Below are positions 27,052-36,938 of a DNA stretch of 64,000 nucleotides, one piece after another; positions within the stretch are counted from its first letter, which is position 1, and each line of letters begins with the position of its first letter. Made by a program: the position numbers and the translations under genes. The notes beneath the pieces were generated by a model, which saw only the letters and a program-made list of their open reading frames with translations, was not told where the DNA came from and made no database searches. The stretch comes from Lutibacter citreus (GTDB lineage Bacteria > Bacteroidota > Bacteroidia > Flavobacteriales > Flavobacteriaceae): contig NZ_QEIH01000004.1 in the NCBI RefSeq assembly GCF_003260195.1, positions 186,001 to 250,000 on the forward strand, read 5' to 3'.

Positions 27052-27083
27052 AAAAAAACACTGCCAATTGGCAGTGTTTTTTT
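27052..27083. terminator. Bidirectional intrinsic terminator
   Basis: A perfect palindrome, AACACTGCC-AATT-GGCAGTGTT, is flanked by A and T runs and sits between the 601-residue unknown gene and the convergent Rrf2 gene. Confidence 0.92.
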
Positions 27084-27100
27084 TATATCATTACTTTACG

Positions 27101-27520
27101 TTAAACATCACCGCAGTGAAAATTTTCTAAAGTCTTGTTTTCTAAAATTTTCAAGGTACTATCTCTAACTTCAGCCATTAATCTATTTAAACTACAGGCT
27201 TCTTCACTTGAGCAGTCATCACACCTTTCATAGTAATTTAAGCTAACACAAGGCAACATTGCAATAGGACCTTCTAGTACCCTAATAACAGATGAAATTT
27301 TAATTTCATGTGGAGATTTTAATAAATAATACCCACCTCCTTTACCTTTCTTTGAAGCTAAAAATCCATTCTTTTTAAGAATTAATAAAATACTTTCTAA
27401 AAATTTTTTTGAAATATTCTCAGATTCCGAAATATCTGATATTAAAACAGGTTTATTATGTTCTTGTTTAGCCAAGTAACTTAAGGCTTTAAGACCATAT
27501 TTTGTTTTCATTGATAGCAT
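27101..27520 (-). CDS. Rrf2-family transcriptional regulator
   Basis: 139 residues from the ATG at 27520. A longer frame to 27586 overlaps the preceding CtlX gene and does not resemble the family, whereas MLSMKTKYGLKALSYLA aligns with the usual Rrf2 N-terminus. The wing motif KKGKGGGYYLLKSP is clear. Four cysteines follow in CVSLNYYERCDDCSSEEAC, similar to the Fe-S ligands of IscR-type members, so it may sense iron-sulfur status or redox. It is the last gene after two guanidino-modifying enzymes on the same strand. Confidence 0.9.
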   Translation of the reverse strand: MLSMKTKYGLKALSYLAKQEHNKPVLISDISESENISKKFLESILLILKKNGFLASKKGKGGGYYLLKSPHEIKISSVIRVLEGPIAMLPCVSLNYYERCDDCSSEEACSLNRLMAEVRDSTLKILENKTLENFHCGDV

Positions 27521-27549
27521 ATATAAAAATACTAATTCTTTAACAATTA

Positions 27550-28482
27550 TTACTTCTTTGGAAGAAAAACTTCTGCCATCATGCAACGTGCACTTCCCCC
27601 GCCACAGGCTTCTATAGTATCTAAAGAGCTATATACTATTTTACAATGTTTTTCTAACTTTGAAATTTGATCTTTTCTTAAACTTTCATAGGCAGATTTT
27701 GACATAACTAAAAAAGCTTCTCCATCTTTTCCTGCTACCTGTATCATATTACCGGCAAAACAATTTACTTGTTTTTCTGTAATTGCTATTACCTCTTTCC
27801 TATCTTCCTTTAAATGCTTTAATACATTTTTTCTTTCTTTCTTATCATCAATACTGTCCAAACAAATTACTGCAAAAGTTTCTGCAATAGCCATCATTAC
27901 GTTTGTATGATAAATAGGTAAACGCTCATCATTTACAGTTTGATATGAAATAAATGGCACTGGCGTATATTCAAAATCTTCACAAAACTCAATTAATAAA
28001 TCTTCATCTGCTCTAGGAGATAAAGAACAGTAAGCCTTTCCATTTATTCTATCTAAAATTAAACTACCCGTTCCTTCTAAAAACAATTCTTCCTCTTCTG
28101 CTGAAGTATAATCAATAAAATTTTTAATTTCATATCCTTTTTCTTCTAGAATATTAAAAATATCATCTCTTCTCTCTAACCTTCTATTCTCAGCAAACAT
28201 AGGATATATTCCAATTGTACCATCTTCATGAAAACTCATCCAATTATTAGGAAAAATTGAATCTGGCGTGTCTTTATCTTTGTTATCACTTACAACAACA
28301 ACATTCACTCCTACTTCTCTTAGTTTTTCTACAAAAGTATCAAACTCCTGCAATGCCCTAAATTGAACTGTTTCAGGGGTTACATCTAAGTTTTTTTGAT
28401 AATAGTTATTTACCGCAGTTTGTTCATTCATTCTGAAAGAAACAGGGCGAACCATTAAAATGGTATTTGTAATTTGCTTCAT
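27550..28482 (-). CDS. ctlX: CtlX-type citrulline/guanidino hydrolase
   Basis: 310 residues of the arginine deiminase/amidinotransferase superfamily, closest to the CtlX (citrulline utilization hydrolase) group: an early MVRPVSFRMNEQTAVNNYY, PDSIFPNNWMSF, LEGTGSLILD, LPIYHTNVMMAI for the catalytic histidine, and EACGGGSARCMMAEVF for the catalytic cysteine. The enzyme is cytoplasmic and acts on the carbamimidoyl or carbamoyl group of arginine or citrulline. It starts 2 bases after the related upstream gene, so both are one transcript. The precise substrate is inferred. Confidence 0.88.
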   Translation of the reverse strand: MKQITNTILMVRPVSFRMNEQTAVNNYYQKNLDVTPETVQFRALQEFDTFVEKLREVGVNVVVVSDNKDKDTPDSIFPNNWMSFHEDGTIGIYPMFAENRRLERRDDIFNILEEKGYEIKNFIDYTSAEEEELFLEGTGSLILDRINGKAYCSLSPRADEDLLIEFCEDFEYTPVPFISYQTVNDERLPIYHTNVMMAIAETFAVICLDSIDDKKERKNVLKHLKEDRKEVIAITEKQVNCFAGNMIQVAGKDGEAFLVMSKSAYESLRKDQISKLEKHCKIVYSSLDTIEACGGGSARCMMAEVFLPKK

Positions 28483-28484
28483 CT

Positions 28485-29399
28485 TTAATCTCTAATTAAT
28501 GGCATTGTTGAACATCTTAATAAGCCTTCTTGTTTTCCAATTTCAGCATATGGAACTTTTTCAACAACAAATCCTTTTGCTGCTAACCAATTATTTAATC
28601 TTGTAAAATTCTTTTCTGAGACCACTACCTTTTCAGAAATTGAAAAAACATTTGAAAACATTTGATACATTTCATCTTTTGAAATATGAAAAAGGTTTTC
28701 CTCTCCAAATAGATTAACTAAATACTGATAATCTTCAATATTTTTAAATCCATCTTTATGAATAATTGCCATGTTTTTACCCACGGGTTGAAAACAACAA
28801 TCCAAATGAAGTGAATTATCTCGTGCAATTGTGTTTGATTTATTTAAATCAAATTCCTTAACTATTCTATTAGGAAATAAATTTTTAATAAAATTTACTC
28901 CTTTCATATTTGTTCTTGCTGTTATCATATTCTTATAATCATCACCCTTATATGTCCCTATAAAAATATAATTTCCCCAAGGCATAATATCTCCTCCTTC
29001 AAAATGTACATCATCTGATGTCGAAATTATTTTTTCAGGGTCAATCTGATCTAAAACGTATTGTATTGCTTCAATTTCTTTTTCTCTATTTGGTAAGATG
29101 TTAGATTTAATTAAAATGTCATCTAACACAAAAGCAATATCTCTAGCAAATATTTGATTATAATCTGCAATTACTTTTGGCCTATAAACCTTTACATCAT
29201 ATTTTTTAAATATCTTATTTAAAGATTCCATTTCAGCAATCATATCAATTTCTTTAGGATATGTTCCTGCTTTTATATGTTCAATAGACTTTGGGTCATA
29301 TGCTTCTTCTATTTTTGGAATTGGGCCAATACTATTAGCAATACCCAGAACAACAGCTCTTAGTCTAGAAGTTTCATTTTGAACATTTAATTTTATCAT
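28485..29399 (-). CDS. Arginine deiminase/dimethylarginine hydrolase-family enzyme
   Basis: 304 residues. The guanidino-group modifying fold is shown by FARDIAFVLDD, FEGGDIMPWG (the E-G-G-D motif), LHLDCCFQPVG with the catalytic histidine, and LLRCSTMPLIRD with the C-terminal catalytic cysteine. The family includes dimethylarginine dimethylaminohydrolases, arginine deiminases and amidinotransferases; sequence does not separate them here. It is followed after 2 bases by ctlX. The pairing of two superfamily members suggests successive steps of arginine or citrulline breakdown. Confidence 0.88.
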   Translation of the reverse strand: MIKLNVQNETSRLRAVVLGIANSIGPIPKIEEAYDPKSIEHIKAGTYPKEIDMIAEMESLNKIFKKYDVKVYRPKVIADYNQIFARDIAFVLDDILIKSNILPNREKEIEAIQYVLDQIDPEKIISTSDDVHFEGGDIMPWGNYIFIGTYKGDDYKNMITARTNMKGVNFIKNLFPNRIVKEFDLNKSNTIARDNSLHLDCCFQPVGKNMAIIHKDGFKNIEDYQYLVNLFGEENLFHISKDEMYQMFSNVFSISEKVVVSEKNFTRLNNWLAAKGFVVEKVPYAEIGKQEGLLRCSTMPLIRD

Positions 29400-29426
29400 C
29401 CTCTTATTTTTTTGCGTAAAAATAGA

Positions 29427-29454
29427 AAAACCTCATAAATTAATATGAGGTTTT
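29427..29454 (-). terminator. Intrinsic terminator after gltA
   Basis: The stem AAAACCTCAT / ATGAGGTTTT lies between the gltA stop and the start of the guanidino-hydrolase gene, with a T run on the minus strand. Confidence 0.8.
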
Positions 29455-29480
29455 AATAATCAACTTGTATACTATTTTAT

Positions 29481-30767
29481 CTACCTTTTGTTTTCTTCAA
29501 TAAATTTACGTTCTGTTGCACCAACATATAATTGTCTTGGTCTACCAATAGGTTCTTTATTCAATCTCATTTCTCTCCATTGTGCAATCCAACCTGGTAA
29601 TCTACCTAATGCAAACATTACAGTAAACATAGGTACCGGAATTCCAAGTGCTCTATAAATAATTCCTGAATAAAAATCTACATTTGGATATAAATTTCTA
29701 GATTTAAAGTATTCATCATTTAAAGCAACTTCAGCCAATCCTCTTGCAATATCCAAAACTGGATCTTCAATTCCTAAATCTGCAAGTACTTCATCCGCAG
29801 CACTTTTTATTATTTTAGCTCTTGGATCGAAATTTTTATAAACTCTATGACCAAATCCCATTAAACGGAATGGATCATTTTTATCTTTTGCTTTTTCAAT
29901 ATATTTTTGATAACCACCACCATCTGCTTTAATTTCTTCAAGCATTTCAATAACTGCTTGATTTGCTCCACCATGCAATGGTCCCCATAATGCAGAAATT
30001 CCTGCAGAAATAGATGCAAATAAACCAGCCTGAGATGAACCTGCAATTCTTACTGTAGAAGTAGAACAGTTTTGTTCGTGATCTGCATGTAAGATTAATA
30101 ATTTATCTAAAGCTTTAACAACTACAGGATGTGATACGTATTTTTCATTTGGTAAGTCGAACATCATTTTTAATAAATTCTCAACATATCCTAATGAATT
30201 ATCCCCATATTCTAAAGGTAAACCTTCTTCTTTTCTATAAGCCCAAGCAGCCAAAACAGGTAATTTTGCTAAAATTTTCACAATAGCATTATACATTTCC
30301 TCTTCAGAATCTACATTTACACTTTTTGGATTAAAAGCAGTTAATGCACTAGTTAAAGCAGAAACTACTCCCATTGGATGAGCAGTCTTAGGAAATCCAT
30401 CTAAAATCTTTTGAACATCAGTGTCTACTAATGATTTTTTTTGAATATCTCTATGAAATTTATCATTTTGTTCCTTAGTTGGTAATTCACCAAAAATTAG
30501 TAAATATGCCACTTCTAAGAAGTCAGATTTTTCAGCTAATTCTTCAATAGCATAACCTCTATAACGTAAAATTCCTTTTTCACCATCTAAAAAGGTTACA
30601 GCACTTTTACAAGAACTTGTATTTTTAAAACCTGGATCAATTGTAGTAACACCACCTGTTACACTTCTTAGTGTGCTAATATCAATGGCTACTTCATTTT
30701 CGGTCCCTAATAATACAGGAAATTCATACTTTTTCCCATCTATTTCTAATATTGCTGTTTTCGACAT
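29481..30767 (-). CDS. gltA: Citrate synthase
   Basis: 428 residues, the hexameric Gram-negative-type length. It condenses oxaloacetate and acetyl-CoA as the first step of the TCA cycle. Visible motifs are the N-terminal DPGFKNTSSC region, HADHEQNCSTSTVRIAGS (active-site histidine region), LWGPLHGGANQAVIEML, and GFGHRVYKNFDPRA with the second histidine. The C-terminus has the usual RPRQLYVG. The gene lies alone downstream of enolase with 177 bases between them and its own terminator. Confidence 0.97.
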   Translation of the reverse strand: MSKTAILEIDGKKYEFPVLLGTENEVAIDISTLRSVTGGVTTIDPGFKNTSSCKSAVTFLDGEKGILRYRGYAIEELAEKSDFLEVAYLLIFGELPTKEQNDKFHRDIQKKSLVDTDVQKILDGFPKTAHPMGVVSALTSALTAFNPKSVNVDSEEEMYNAIVKILAKLPVLAAWAYRKEEGLPLEYGDNSLGYVENLLKMMFDLPNEKYVSHPVVVKALDKLLILHADHEQNCSTSTVRIAGSSQAGLFASISAGISALWGPLHGGANQAVIEMLEEIKADGGGYQKYIEKAKDKNDPFRLMGFGHRVYKNFDPRAKIIKSAADEVLADLGIEDPVLDIARGLAEVALNDEYFKSRNLYPNVDFYSGIIYRALGIPVPMFTVMFALGRLPGWIAQWREMRLNKEPIGRPRQLYVGATERKFIEENKR

Positions 30768-30895
30768 AGTTAATTCTGAAAATTTTTAGGTTAATTGTTT
30801 ACTTTTTTAGCTTAAGCGAATTTAATGAATTTTAACATATCATAAAAAAAAAAGCGCCTTTCATTTGCTAATTTTAAATATATTATTATAAATGC

Positions 30896-30925
30896 AAAAA
30901 AGCCGAGTTAAAACTCGGCTTTTTC
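30896..30925 (-). terminator. Intrinsic terminator after eno
   Basis: The stem AAAAAGCCGAGTT / AACTCGGCTTTTT, 20 bases after the eno stop on the minus strand. Confidence 0.88.
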
Positions 30926-30944
30926 GAAAAAAATATACTTTTTT

Positions 30945-32249
<1,305 letters not shown>

Positions 32250-32283
32250 TTATTAAGTTATTATTCTTCTAATTTTTCTATTC

Positions 32284-32291
32284 CAAAGTTA
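32284..32291 (-). promoter_or_regulatory. Flavobacterial -7 box (TAACTTTG) for eno
   Basis: Exact TAnnTTTG match on the minus strand, 47 bases before the eno start. No convincing -33 element at standard spacing. Confidence 0.5.
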
Positions 32292-32360
32292 CGAAATATA
32301 AGACAAAAAGCTATTTTATTTCACTCCTTTTATACGATAACGTTTTCGTTTTTGGTTAAA

Positions 32361-32396
32361 AAAAAAGCCACTAACTTGTTTATTTAGTGGCTTTTA
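32361..32396 (-). terminator. Intrinsic terminator after carA
   Basis: The stem AAAGCCACTAA / TTTAGTGGCTTT with an 8-9 base loop lies directly after the carA stop; the minus strand ends in a T run. Confidence 0.85.
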
Positions 32397-32400
32397 TAAT

Positions 32401-33507
32401 TTATTTTTTTGACAGCTTAATATTTTCAATAAATTGATCAAATAAATAAGCAGAATCGTGTGGTCCTGGGCTAGCTTCTGGATGATATTGTACCGAAAAA
32501 CAATTCTTATCTTTCATTCTCATTCCTGCTAATGTATCATCATTTAGATGAATATGCGTTACTTCAAGATCACTATGATTTTCAACTTCATCACGTTTTA
32601 CAACAAATCCATGGTTTTGAGATGTAACTTCACCCTTTCCTGAAATTAAATTTTTAACAGGGTGATTAATTCCTCTATGCCCATTATGCATTTTATATGT
32701 AGAAATTCCATTTGCTATTGCAATAATTTGATGCCCTAAACAAATTCCAAATAATGGATGATCTCTTTTTATAATTTCTTTTGCAAGTTCTTGTGCTTCT
32801 TTTAATGGATTTGGATCTCCTGGTCCATTAGATAAAAAGAATCCATCTGGATTAAATGAATTTAACTCTTCATAAGAAGAATTGTATGGAAATACTTTAA
32901 TATAGCATCCCCTTTTAGCTAAATTTCTTAATATGTTTCTTTTAATTCCTATATCTAATGCTGAAATTTTATAAGGAGCAGTTTCTTCTCCAAAGAAGTA
33001 AGGCTCCTTTGTTGAAACTTTTGATGCCAATTCTAAACCATCCATTGCTGGTACAGCTTTTAACTGGTCTTTTAATTCTTCTATATTTGTATTTGTAGAA
33101 ATAATAGCATTCATGGCTCCTTTATCTCTAATATAACTTACTACTGCTCTAGTATCAATATCAGAAATAGCCATAACATTTTCCTTTTCAAAATAATCTT
33201 CAAGTGAACCTTGAGCATCATCTCTAGAATAATTAAAGCTAAAATTTTTACAAACCAAACCAGCTATTTTAACTGAGTCTGACTCTACCTCATTTTCATT
33301 AACACCATAATTACCAATATGAGCATTGGTTGTTAGCATAATTTGTCCGAAATATGAAGGATCAGTAAAAACTTCTTGATATCCTGTCATTCCAGTATTA
33401 TAACAGATCTCTCCGTATGCTGTTCCGTCTCTTCCTATAGATTTCCCTTCGAAAACTGTTCCATCAGCTAATAATAAAATAGCCTTTTTACGTTGTGTGT
33501 ACTTCAT
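32401..33507 (-). CDS. carA: Carbamoyl-phosphate synthase small subunit (glutaminase)
   Basis: 368 residues. It supplies ammonia from glutamine to CarB for carbamoyl phosphate, used in pyrimidine and arginine synthesis. The N-terminal CPSase domain (AILLLADGTVFEGKSIG) is followed by the class I glutamine amidotransferase with SNGPGDPNPL, the nucleophile in FGICLGHQI, and the His/Glu pair in QYHPEASPGP. The large subunit gene is not in this window. The promoter box at 33544 lies 37 bases upstream, so carA has its own promoter at the end of the ribosomal operon. Confidence 0.97.
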   Translation of the reverse strand: MKYTQRKKAILLLADGTVFEGKSIGRDGTAYGEICYNTGMTGYQEVFTDPSYFGQIMLTTNAHIGNYGVNENEVESDSVKIAGLVCKNFSFNYSRDDAQGSLEDYFEKENVMAISDIDTRAVVSYIRDKGAMNAIISTNTNIEELKDQLKAVPAMDGLELASKVSTKEPYFFGEETAPYKISALDIGIKRNILRNLAKRGCYIKVFPYNSSYEELNSFNPDGFFLSNGPGDPNPLKEAQELAKEIIKRDHPLFGICLGHQIIAIANGISTYKMHNGHRGINHPVKNLISGKGEVTSQNHGFVVKRDEVENHSDLEVTHIHLNDDTLAGMRMKDKNCFSVQYHPEASPGPHDSAYLFDQFIENIKLSKK

Positions 33508-33543
33508 TAGTTGTAGATTCCAATATTAATTTTATTTTCGGTT

Positions 33544-33551
33544 CAAATATA
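33544..33551 (-). promoter_or_regulatory. Flavobacterial -7 box (TATATTTG) for carA
   Basis: The minus strand has TATATTTG, an exact TAnnTTTG match, directly after the terminator of the ribosomal operon and 37 bases before the carA start. Confidence 0.6.
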
Positions 33552-33586
33552 AAAAAAAGGATAAACTATAAATAGCTTATCCTTTT
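33551..33586 (-). terminator. Terminator of the ribosomal superoperon (after rplQ)
   Basis: The stem AAAAGGATAA / TTATCCTTTT (33555-33564 and 33577-33586) is followed on the minus strand by a T run. It lies 25 bases after the rplQ stop. Confidence 0.88.
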
Positions 33587-33611
33587 AATATTATTAATGA
33601 TTTATTATCAT

Positions 33612-34082
33612 TTAATTATCTTCCTTTGTTTCTTCAACAGAATCAACAGATTGTGCTTCAACAGCTTTAGACTTTCCTCTACGAGTAGATTTCTTTTTCT
33701 TTTTGCTATTAGGGTTGTAAGTTGTATTATAATCAACTAATTCAACCATTGCCATTGGTGCATTATCACCTTGACGGTTACCTAATTTAATAATACGTAC
33801 ATAACCTCCTGGTCTATCAGCAACTTTAACAGAAACTTCTTTAAACAATTCAGTTACCGCAAATTTATTTCTTAAATAACTAAATACAACTCTACGGTTA
33901 TGAGTAGTATCGTCTTTTGATTTTGTAATTAAAGGTTCTACAAATTGTCTAATAGCTTTCGCTTTAGCAACTGTAGTATTAATACGTTTGTGCTCAATTA
34001 AAGAACAAGCCATATTAGCAAACATTGCTTTTCTATGCGCTGTTTGTCTTCCTAAGTGATTAAATTTCTTTCCGTGTCTCAT
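33612..34082 (-). CDS. rplQ: 50S ribosomal protein L17
   Basis: 156 residues, longer than the roughly 120-residue core. The core [20 protein letters not shown] and the [16 protein letters not shown] region are typical; L17 sits near the peptide exit tunnel of the large subunit. The extra C-terminus is low-complexity, first basic ([12 protein letters not shown]) and then acidic (SVEETKEDN), as in other Bacteroidota. It is the last gene of the alpha operon, 40 bases after rpoA, and is followed by the terminator at 33551. Confidence 0.97.
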   Translation of the reverse strand: MRHGKKFNHLGRQTAHRKAMFANMACSLIEHKRINTTVAKAKAIRQFVEPLITKSKDDTTHNRRVVFSYLRNKFAVTELFKEVSVKVADRPGGYVRIIKLGNRQGDNAPMAMVELVDYNTTYNPNSKKKKKSTRRGKSKAVEAQSVDSVEETKEDN

Positions 34083-34122
34083 CTCTCTTATATCTTATCT
34101 TAATTAAAACCTAAGTTTTAAA

Positions 34123-35115
34123 CTAATCTTTGTCTAATTTATATTTACTTAAGTCCATTCCAAAGCTTAAACCTTTATTATGAACCAGTTCATCTAATTC
34201 AGTTAAAGATTTTTTACCGAAATTACGGAATTTCATTAAATCATTTTTATTAAAAGATACTAAATCTCCTAATGTATCAACTTCAGCTGCTTTTAAACAG
34301 TTTAGTGCTCTTACAGATAAATCCATATCCACTAATTTAGTCTTCAATAACTGACGCATATGTAATGATTCCTCATCATATGTTTCCGTTTGAGCTATTT
34401 CATCAGCTTCTAACGTAATGCGCTCATCAGAGAACAACATAAAGTGGTGTATTAATATCTTAGCTGCTTCTGTTAATGCATCTTTTGGATTTATAGAACC
34501 ATCAGTTGTTATGTCAAATACTAATTTTTCATAATCTGTTTTTTGTTCTACACGAAAATTCTCTATTCCATATTTTACATTTTTAATAGGAGTAAAAATA
34601 GAATCTGTAAATATTGTTCCAAGAGCAACACCCGATTTTTTATTCTCATCAGCAGGTACAAACCCACGACCTTTTTCTATTGAAATTTCAAAATCTAATG
34701 AAACAGATTTTTCCATATTACAAATTACTAAATCGTGATTTAATACTTGAAAACCTGAAATATATTTCTGTAAATCACCAGCAGTTAATTGCTCTTGATT
34801 TGTTATAGAAACATTTACAGTTTCTCTATCAGTATCTTCAATCTGCTTTTTAAAACGAACTTGTTTTAAGTTTAAAATAATTTCAGTAACATCCTCTACA
34901 ACACCTTTAATTGTTGAAAATTCATGTTCAATACCTTCAATACGAAGTGAAGTTATTGCAAAACCTTCCAAAGAAGATAAAAGCACTCTTCTTAAAGCAT
35001 TACCTACAGTTAAACCAAATCCTGGTTCTAAAGGTCTGAATTCAAATCTACCTTCAAAATCTGTAGAATTGATCATTATTACTTTATCGGGCTTTTGAAA
35101 ATTTAAAATTGCCAT
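34123..35115 (-). CDS. rpoA: DNA-directed RNA polymerase subunit alpha
   Basis: 330 residues. The N-terminal dimerisation and assembly domain has [25 protein letters not shown], and the C-terminal domain has the helix-hairpin-helix stretch [20 protein letters not shown] with [13 protein letters not shown], which contacts promoters and activators. Lengths and order match the usual alpha subunit. It lies 22 bases after rpsD, in the standard alpha operon order rpsM-rpsK-rpsD-rpoA-rplQ. Confidence 0.98.
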   Translation of the reverse strand: MAILNFQKPDKVIMINSTDFEGRFEFRPLEPGFGLTVGNALRRVLLSSLEGFAITSLRIEGIEHEFSTIKGVVEDVTEIILNLKQVRFKKQIEDTDRETVNVSITNQEQLTAGDLQKYISGFQVLNHDLVICNMEKSVSLDFEISIEKGRGFVPADENKKSGVALGTIFTDSIFTPIKNVKYGIENFRVEQKTDYEKLVFDITTDGSINPKDALTEAAKILIHHFMLFSDERITLEADEIAQTETYDEESLHMRQLLKTKLVDMDLSVRALNCLKAAEVDTLGDLVSFNKNDLMKFRNFGKKSLTELDELVHNKGLSFGMDLSKYKLDKD

Positions 35116-35137
35116 AATTGAATTGGTATCTTTAAAA

Positions 35138-35743
35138 TTATTTAGAGTATAACTCTACTATTAATTGTTCCTTAATGTTTTCTGGAATTTGAATTCTTTC
35201 TGGAACACTTACAAAATTCCCTTGTTTTGTATCAGAATTCCAAGTAAGCCATTCATAAACATCATTTCTATTAGCTAAAGCATCATCTATAGTTACTAAA
35301 GATTTTGATTTTTCTCTCACAGCAACAACATCACCAGCTTTAAGAGAATATGATGGTACGTTAACTAATTCTCCATTCACAGTTATGTGACGGTGAGAAA
35401 CTAATTGACGTGCTCCACTACGGCTAGGTGCAATACCTAATCTATAAACAACGTTATCTAAACGAGATTCACATAATTGTAGTAAAATTTCACCAGTTAC
35501 TCCAGTAGAAGCAGACGCTTTCTTAAATAAGTTAGAAAATTGTTTTTCTAAAATACCATAAGTATATTTAGCTTTTTGTTTTTCAGCTAACTGGATTGCG
35601 TATTCAGATTTTTTCCCTCTACGTCTATTGTTTCCATGTTGCCCTGGAGGATAATTTCTTTTTTCGAAAGATTTATCTTCTCCAAAAATTGCTTCACCAA
35701 ATTTACGAGCAATTTTAGTTTTTGGTCCTGTATATCTTGCCAT
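35138..35743 (-). CDS. rpsD: 30S ribosomal protein S4
   Basis: 201 residues. The S4 RNA-binding domain is clear ([30 protein letters not shown]). S4 nucleates 16S rRNA assembly and in many bacteria represses its own operon. The N-terminus lacks the zinc-binding cysteines of the C+ type, so this is the zinc-free form. A 79-base structured gap precedes it, far longer than neighbouring gaps, and may hold an autoregulatory site. Confidence 0.98.
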   Translation of the reverse strand: MARYTGPKTKIARKFGEAIFGEDKSFEKRNYPPGQHGNNRRRGKKSEYAIQLAEKQKAKYTYGILEKQFSNLFKKASASTGVTGEILLQLCESRLDNVVYRLGIAPSRSGARQLVSHRHITVNGELVNVPSYSLKAGDVVAVREKSKSLVTIDDALANRNDVYEWLTWNSDTKQGNFVSVPERIQIPENIKEQLIVELYSK

Positions 35744-35757
35744 CTTTTTTTATTTAT

Positions 35758-35806
35758 GATAGGGATTATGAATTAAGGCTTATCCTTCGATAATCTAATT
35801 CCCATC
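35758..35806 (-). promoter_or_regulatory. Candidate structured leader upstream of rpsD
   Basis: On the minus strand an outer helix pairs GATGGGAATTA (35796-35806) with TAATCCCTATC (35758-35768), with one bulge. Inside it is a hairpin TTATC-GAAG-GATAA (35780-35793). This fits an S4-type autoregulatory RNA in place, but no binding test is available. Confidence 0.45.
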
Positions 35807-35822
35807 GGTTAAAAATTATTAA

Positions 35823-36206
35823 TTATACTCTTCTTCTTTTTGGAGGTCTACATCCATTATGTGGAGCTGGAGTAACGTCGATTATTTCTGTAACTTCAAT
35901 TCCTAAATTGTGAATTGATCTAATTGCAGATTCTCTACCATTACCTGGTCCTTTTACATAAACCTTCACTTTTCTCATCCCAGCTTCATGTGCAACTTTT
36001 CCACAATCTTCTGCAGCTAATTGAGCAGCATAAGGAGTATTCTTTTTAGAACCTCTAAATCCCATTTTCCCAGCTGAAGACCAAGAAATTACATCACCTC
36101 TCTTATTGGTAAGTGATATAATAATATTGTTAAATGAAGCCGTGATGTGTGCTTCACCAACTGCCTCAACAATAACTTTACGTTTTTTTGAACTTACTTT
36201 CGCCAT
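35823..36206 (-). CDS. rpsK: 30S ribosomal protein S11
   Basis: 127 residues. Typical segments are [42 protein letters not shown] and the C-terminal [19 protein letters not shown]11 lines the mRNA exit platform of the small subunit. It follows rpsM after 11 bases, and is followed by the long 79-base gap to rpsD. Confidence 0.98.
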   Translation of the reverse strand: MAKVSSKKRKVIVEAVGEAHITASFNNIIISLTNKRGDVISWSSAGKMGFRGSKKNTPYAAQLAAEDCGKVAHEAGMRKVKVYVKGPGNGRESAIRSIHNLGIEVTEIIDVTPAPHNGCRPPKRRRV

Positions 36207-36217
36207 ATTCTTAGTTA

Positions 36218-36592
36218 TTATTTAGTTGCTTTTTTCTTGTTAGCTACAGTTTTACGTTTACCTTTTCTAGTCCTAGAATTATTCTTAGTTCTTTGACCTC
36301 TTAAAGGTAATCCACTTCTGTGACGAATTCCACGATAACATCCAATATCCATTAAACGTTTAATGTTTATCTGAATTTCTGAACGCAACTCTCCTTCAAT
36401 CGTTAGAGAACCAACAGCCTCACGAATCTCGTGAATCTCCTCATCCGTCCAATCTTGAACTTTTGTACTTTCGTCAACTTTTGCAGTAGCTAAAATTTCT
36501 TTTGCTCTGCTTCTACCGATCCCAAAAATATACGTTAAGGCAATAACACCTCTTTTATTTTTTGGAATATCAATACCTGCTATTCTTGCCAT
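36218..36592 (-). CDS. rpsM: 30S ribosomal protein S13
   Basis: 124 residues. It starts [15 protein letters not shown], has the helix-turn-helix [14 protein letters not shown], and ends in the basic tail that reaches the decoding site: [20 protein letters not shown]13 contacts the large subunit through bridge B1. It lies 2 bases after rpmJ. Confidence 0.98.
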   Translation of the reverse strand: MARIAGIDIPKNKRGVIALTYIFGIGRSRAKEILATAKVDESTKVQDWTDEEIHEIREAVGSLTIEGELRSEIQINIKRLMDIGCYRGIRHRSGLPLRGQRTKNNSRTRKGKRKTVANKKKATK

Positions 36593-36594
36593 AA

Positions 36595-36711
36595 CTATCC
36601 TTGTCTTTGTTTAAATCTAGGATTCTTTTTATTGATTACATATAATCTGCCTTTTCTACGCACAATCTTGCACTCGGCACTTCTCTTTTTTACTGATGTT
36701 CTAACTTTCAT
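36595..36711 (-). CDS. rpmJ: 50S ribosomal protein L36
   Basis: A 38-residue frame from the ATG at 36711 to a TAG at 36595-36597. It reads [20 protein letters not shown] followed by [18 protein letters not shown], an unmistakable L36. Only one of the four zinc ligands (Cys14) is present, so this is the zinc-free (C-) form. It is positioned between infA (11 bases upstream) and rpsM (2 bases downstream), the usual order. Confidence 0.97.
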   Translation of the reverse strand: MKVRTSVKKRSAECKIVRRKGRLYVINKKNPRFKQRQG

Positions 36712-36722
36712 CGTATGATCCT

Positions 36723-36938
36723 TTAATATCTGTAAGTAATTCTTGCTTTTGTTAAATCATACGGACTCATTTCTAACTTTACTTTATCTCCAGGTAATAA
36801 TTTAATATAATGCATTCGCATTTTTCCTGAAATATGAGCTGTTACAATATGTCCGTTTTCCAACTCTACACGAAACATTGCATTAGACAATGCTTCCGTA
36901 ATTGTTCCGTCTTGTTGTATTGCTGGTTGTTTTGCCAT
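36723..36938 (-). CDS. infA: Translation initiation factor IF-1
   Basis: 71 residues, an OB-fold protein that occupies the A site during initiation. Motifs: [52 protein letters not shown]. It overlaps the secY stop by one base, so translation of the two is coupled. In many bacteria adk and map lie between secY and infA; here they are absent. Confidence 0.98.
   Translation of the reverse strand: MAKQPAIQQDGTITEALSNAMFRVELENGHIVTAHISGKMRMHYIKLLPGDKVKLEMSPYDLTKARITYRY

Noticed and set aside
27521-27586. Longer Rrf2 reading frame
   Set aside because: It overlaps the end of ctlX and the additional residues do not match the family.
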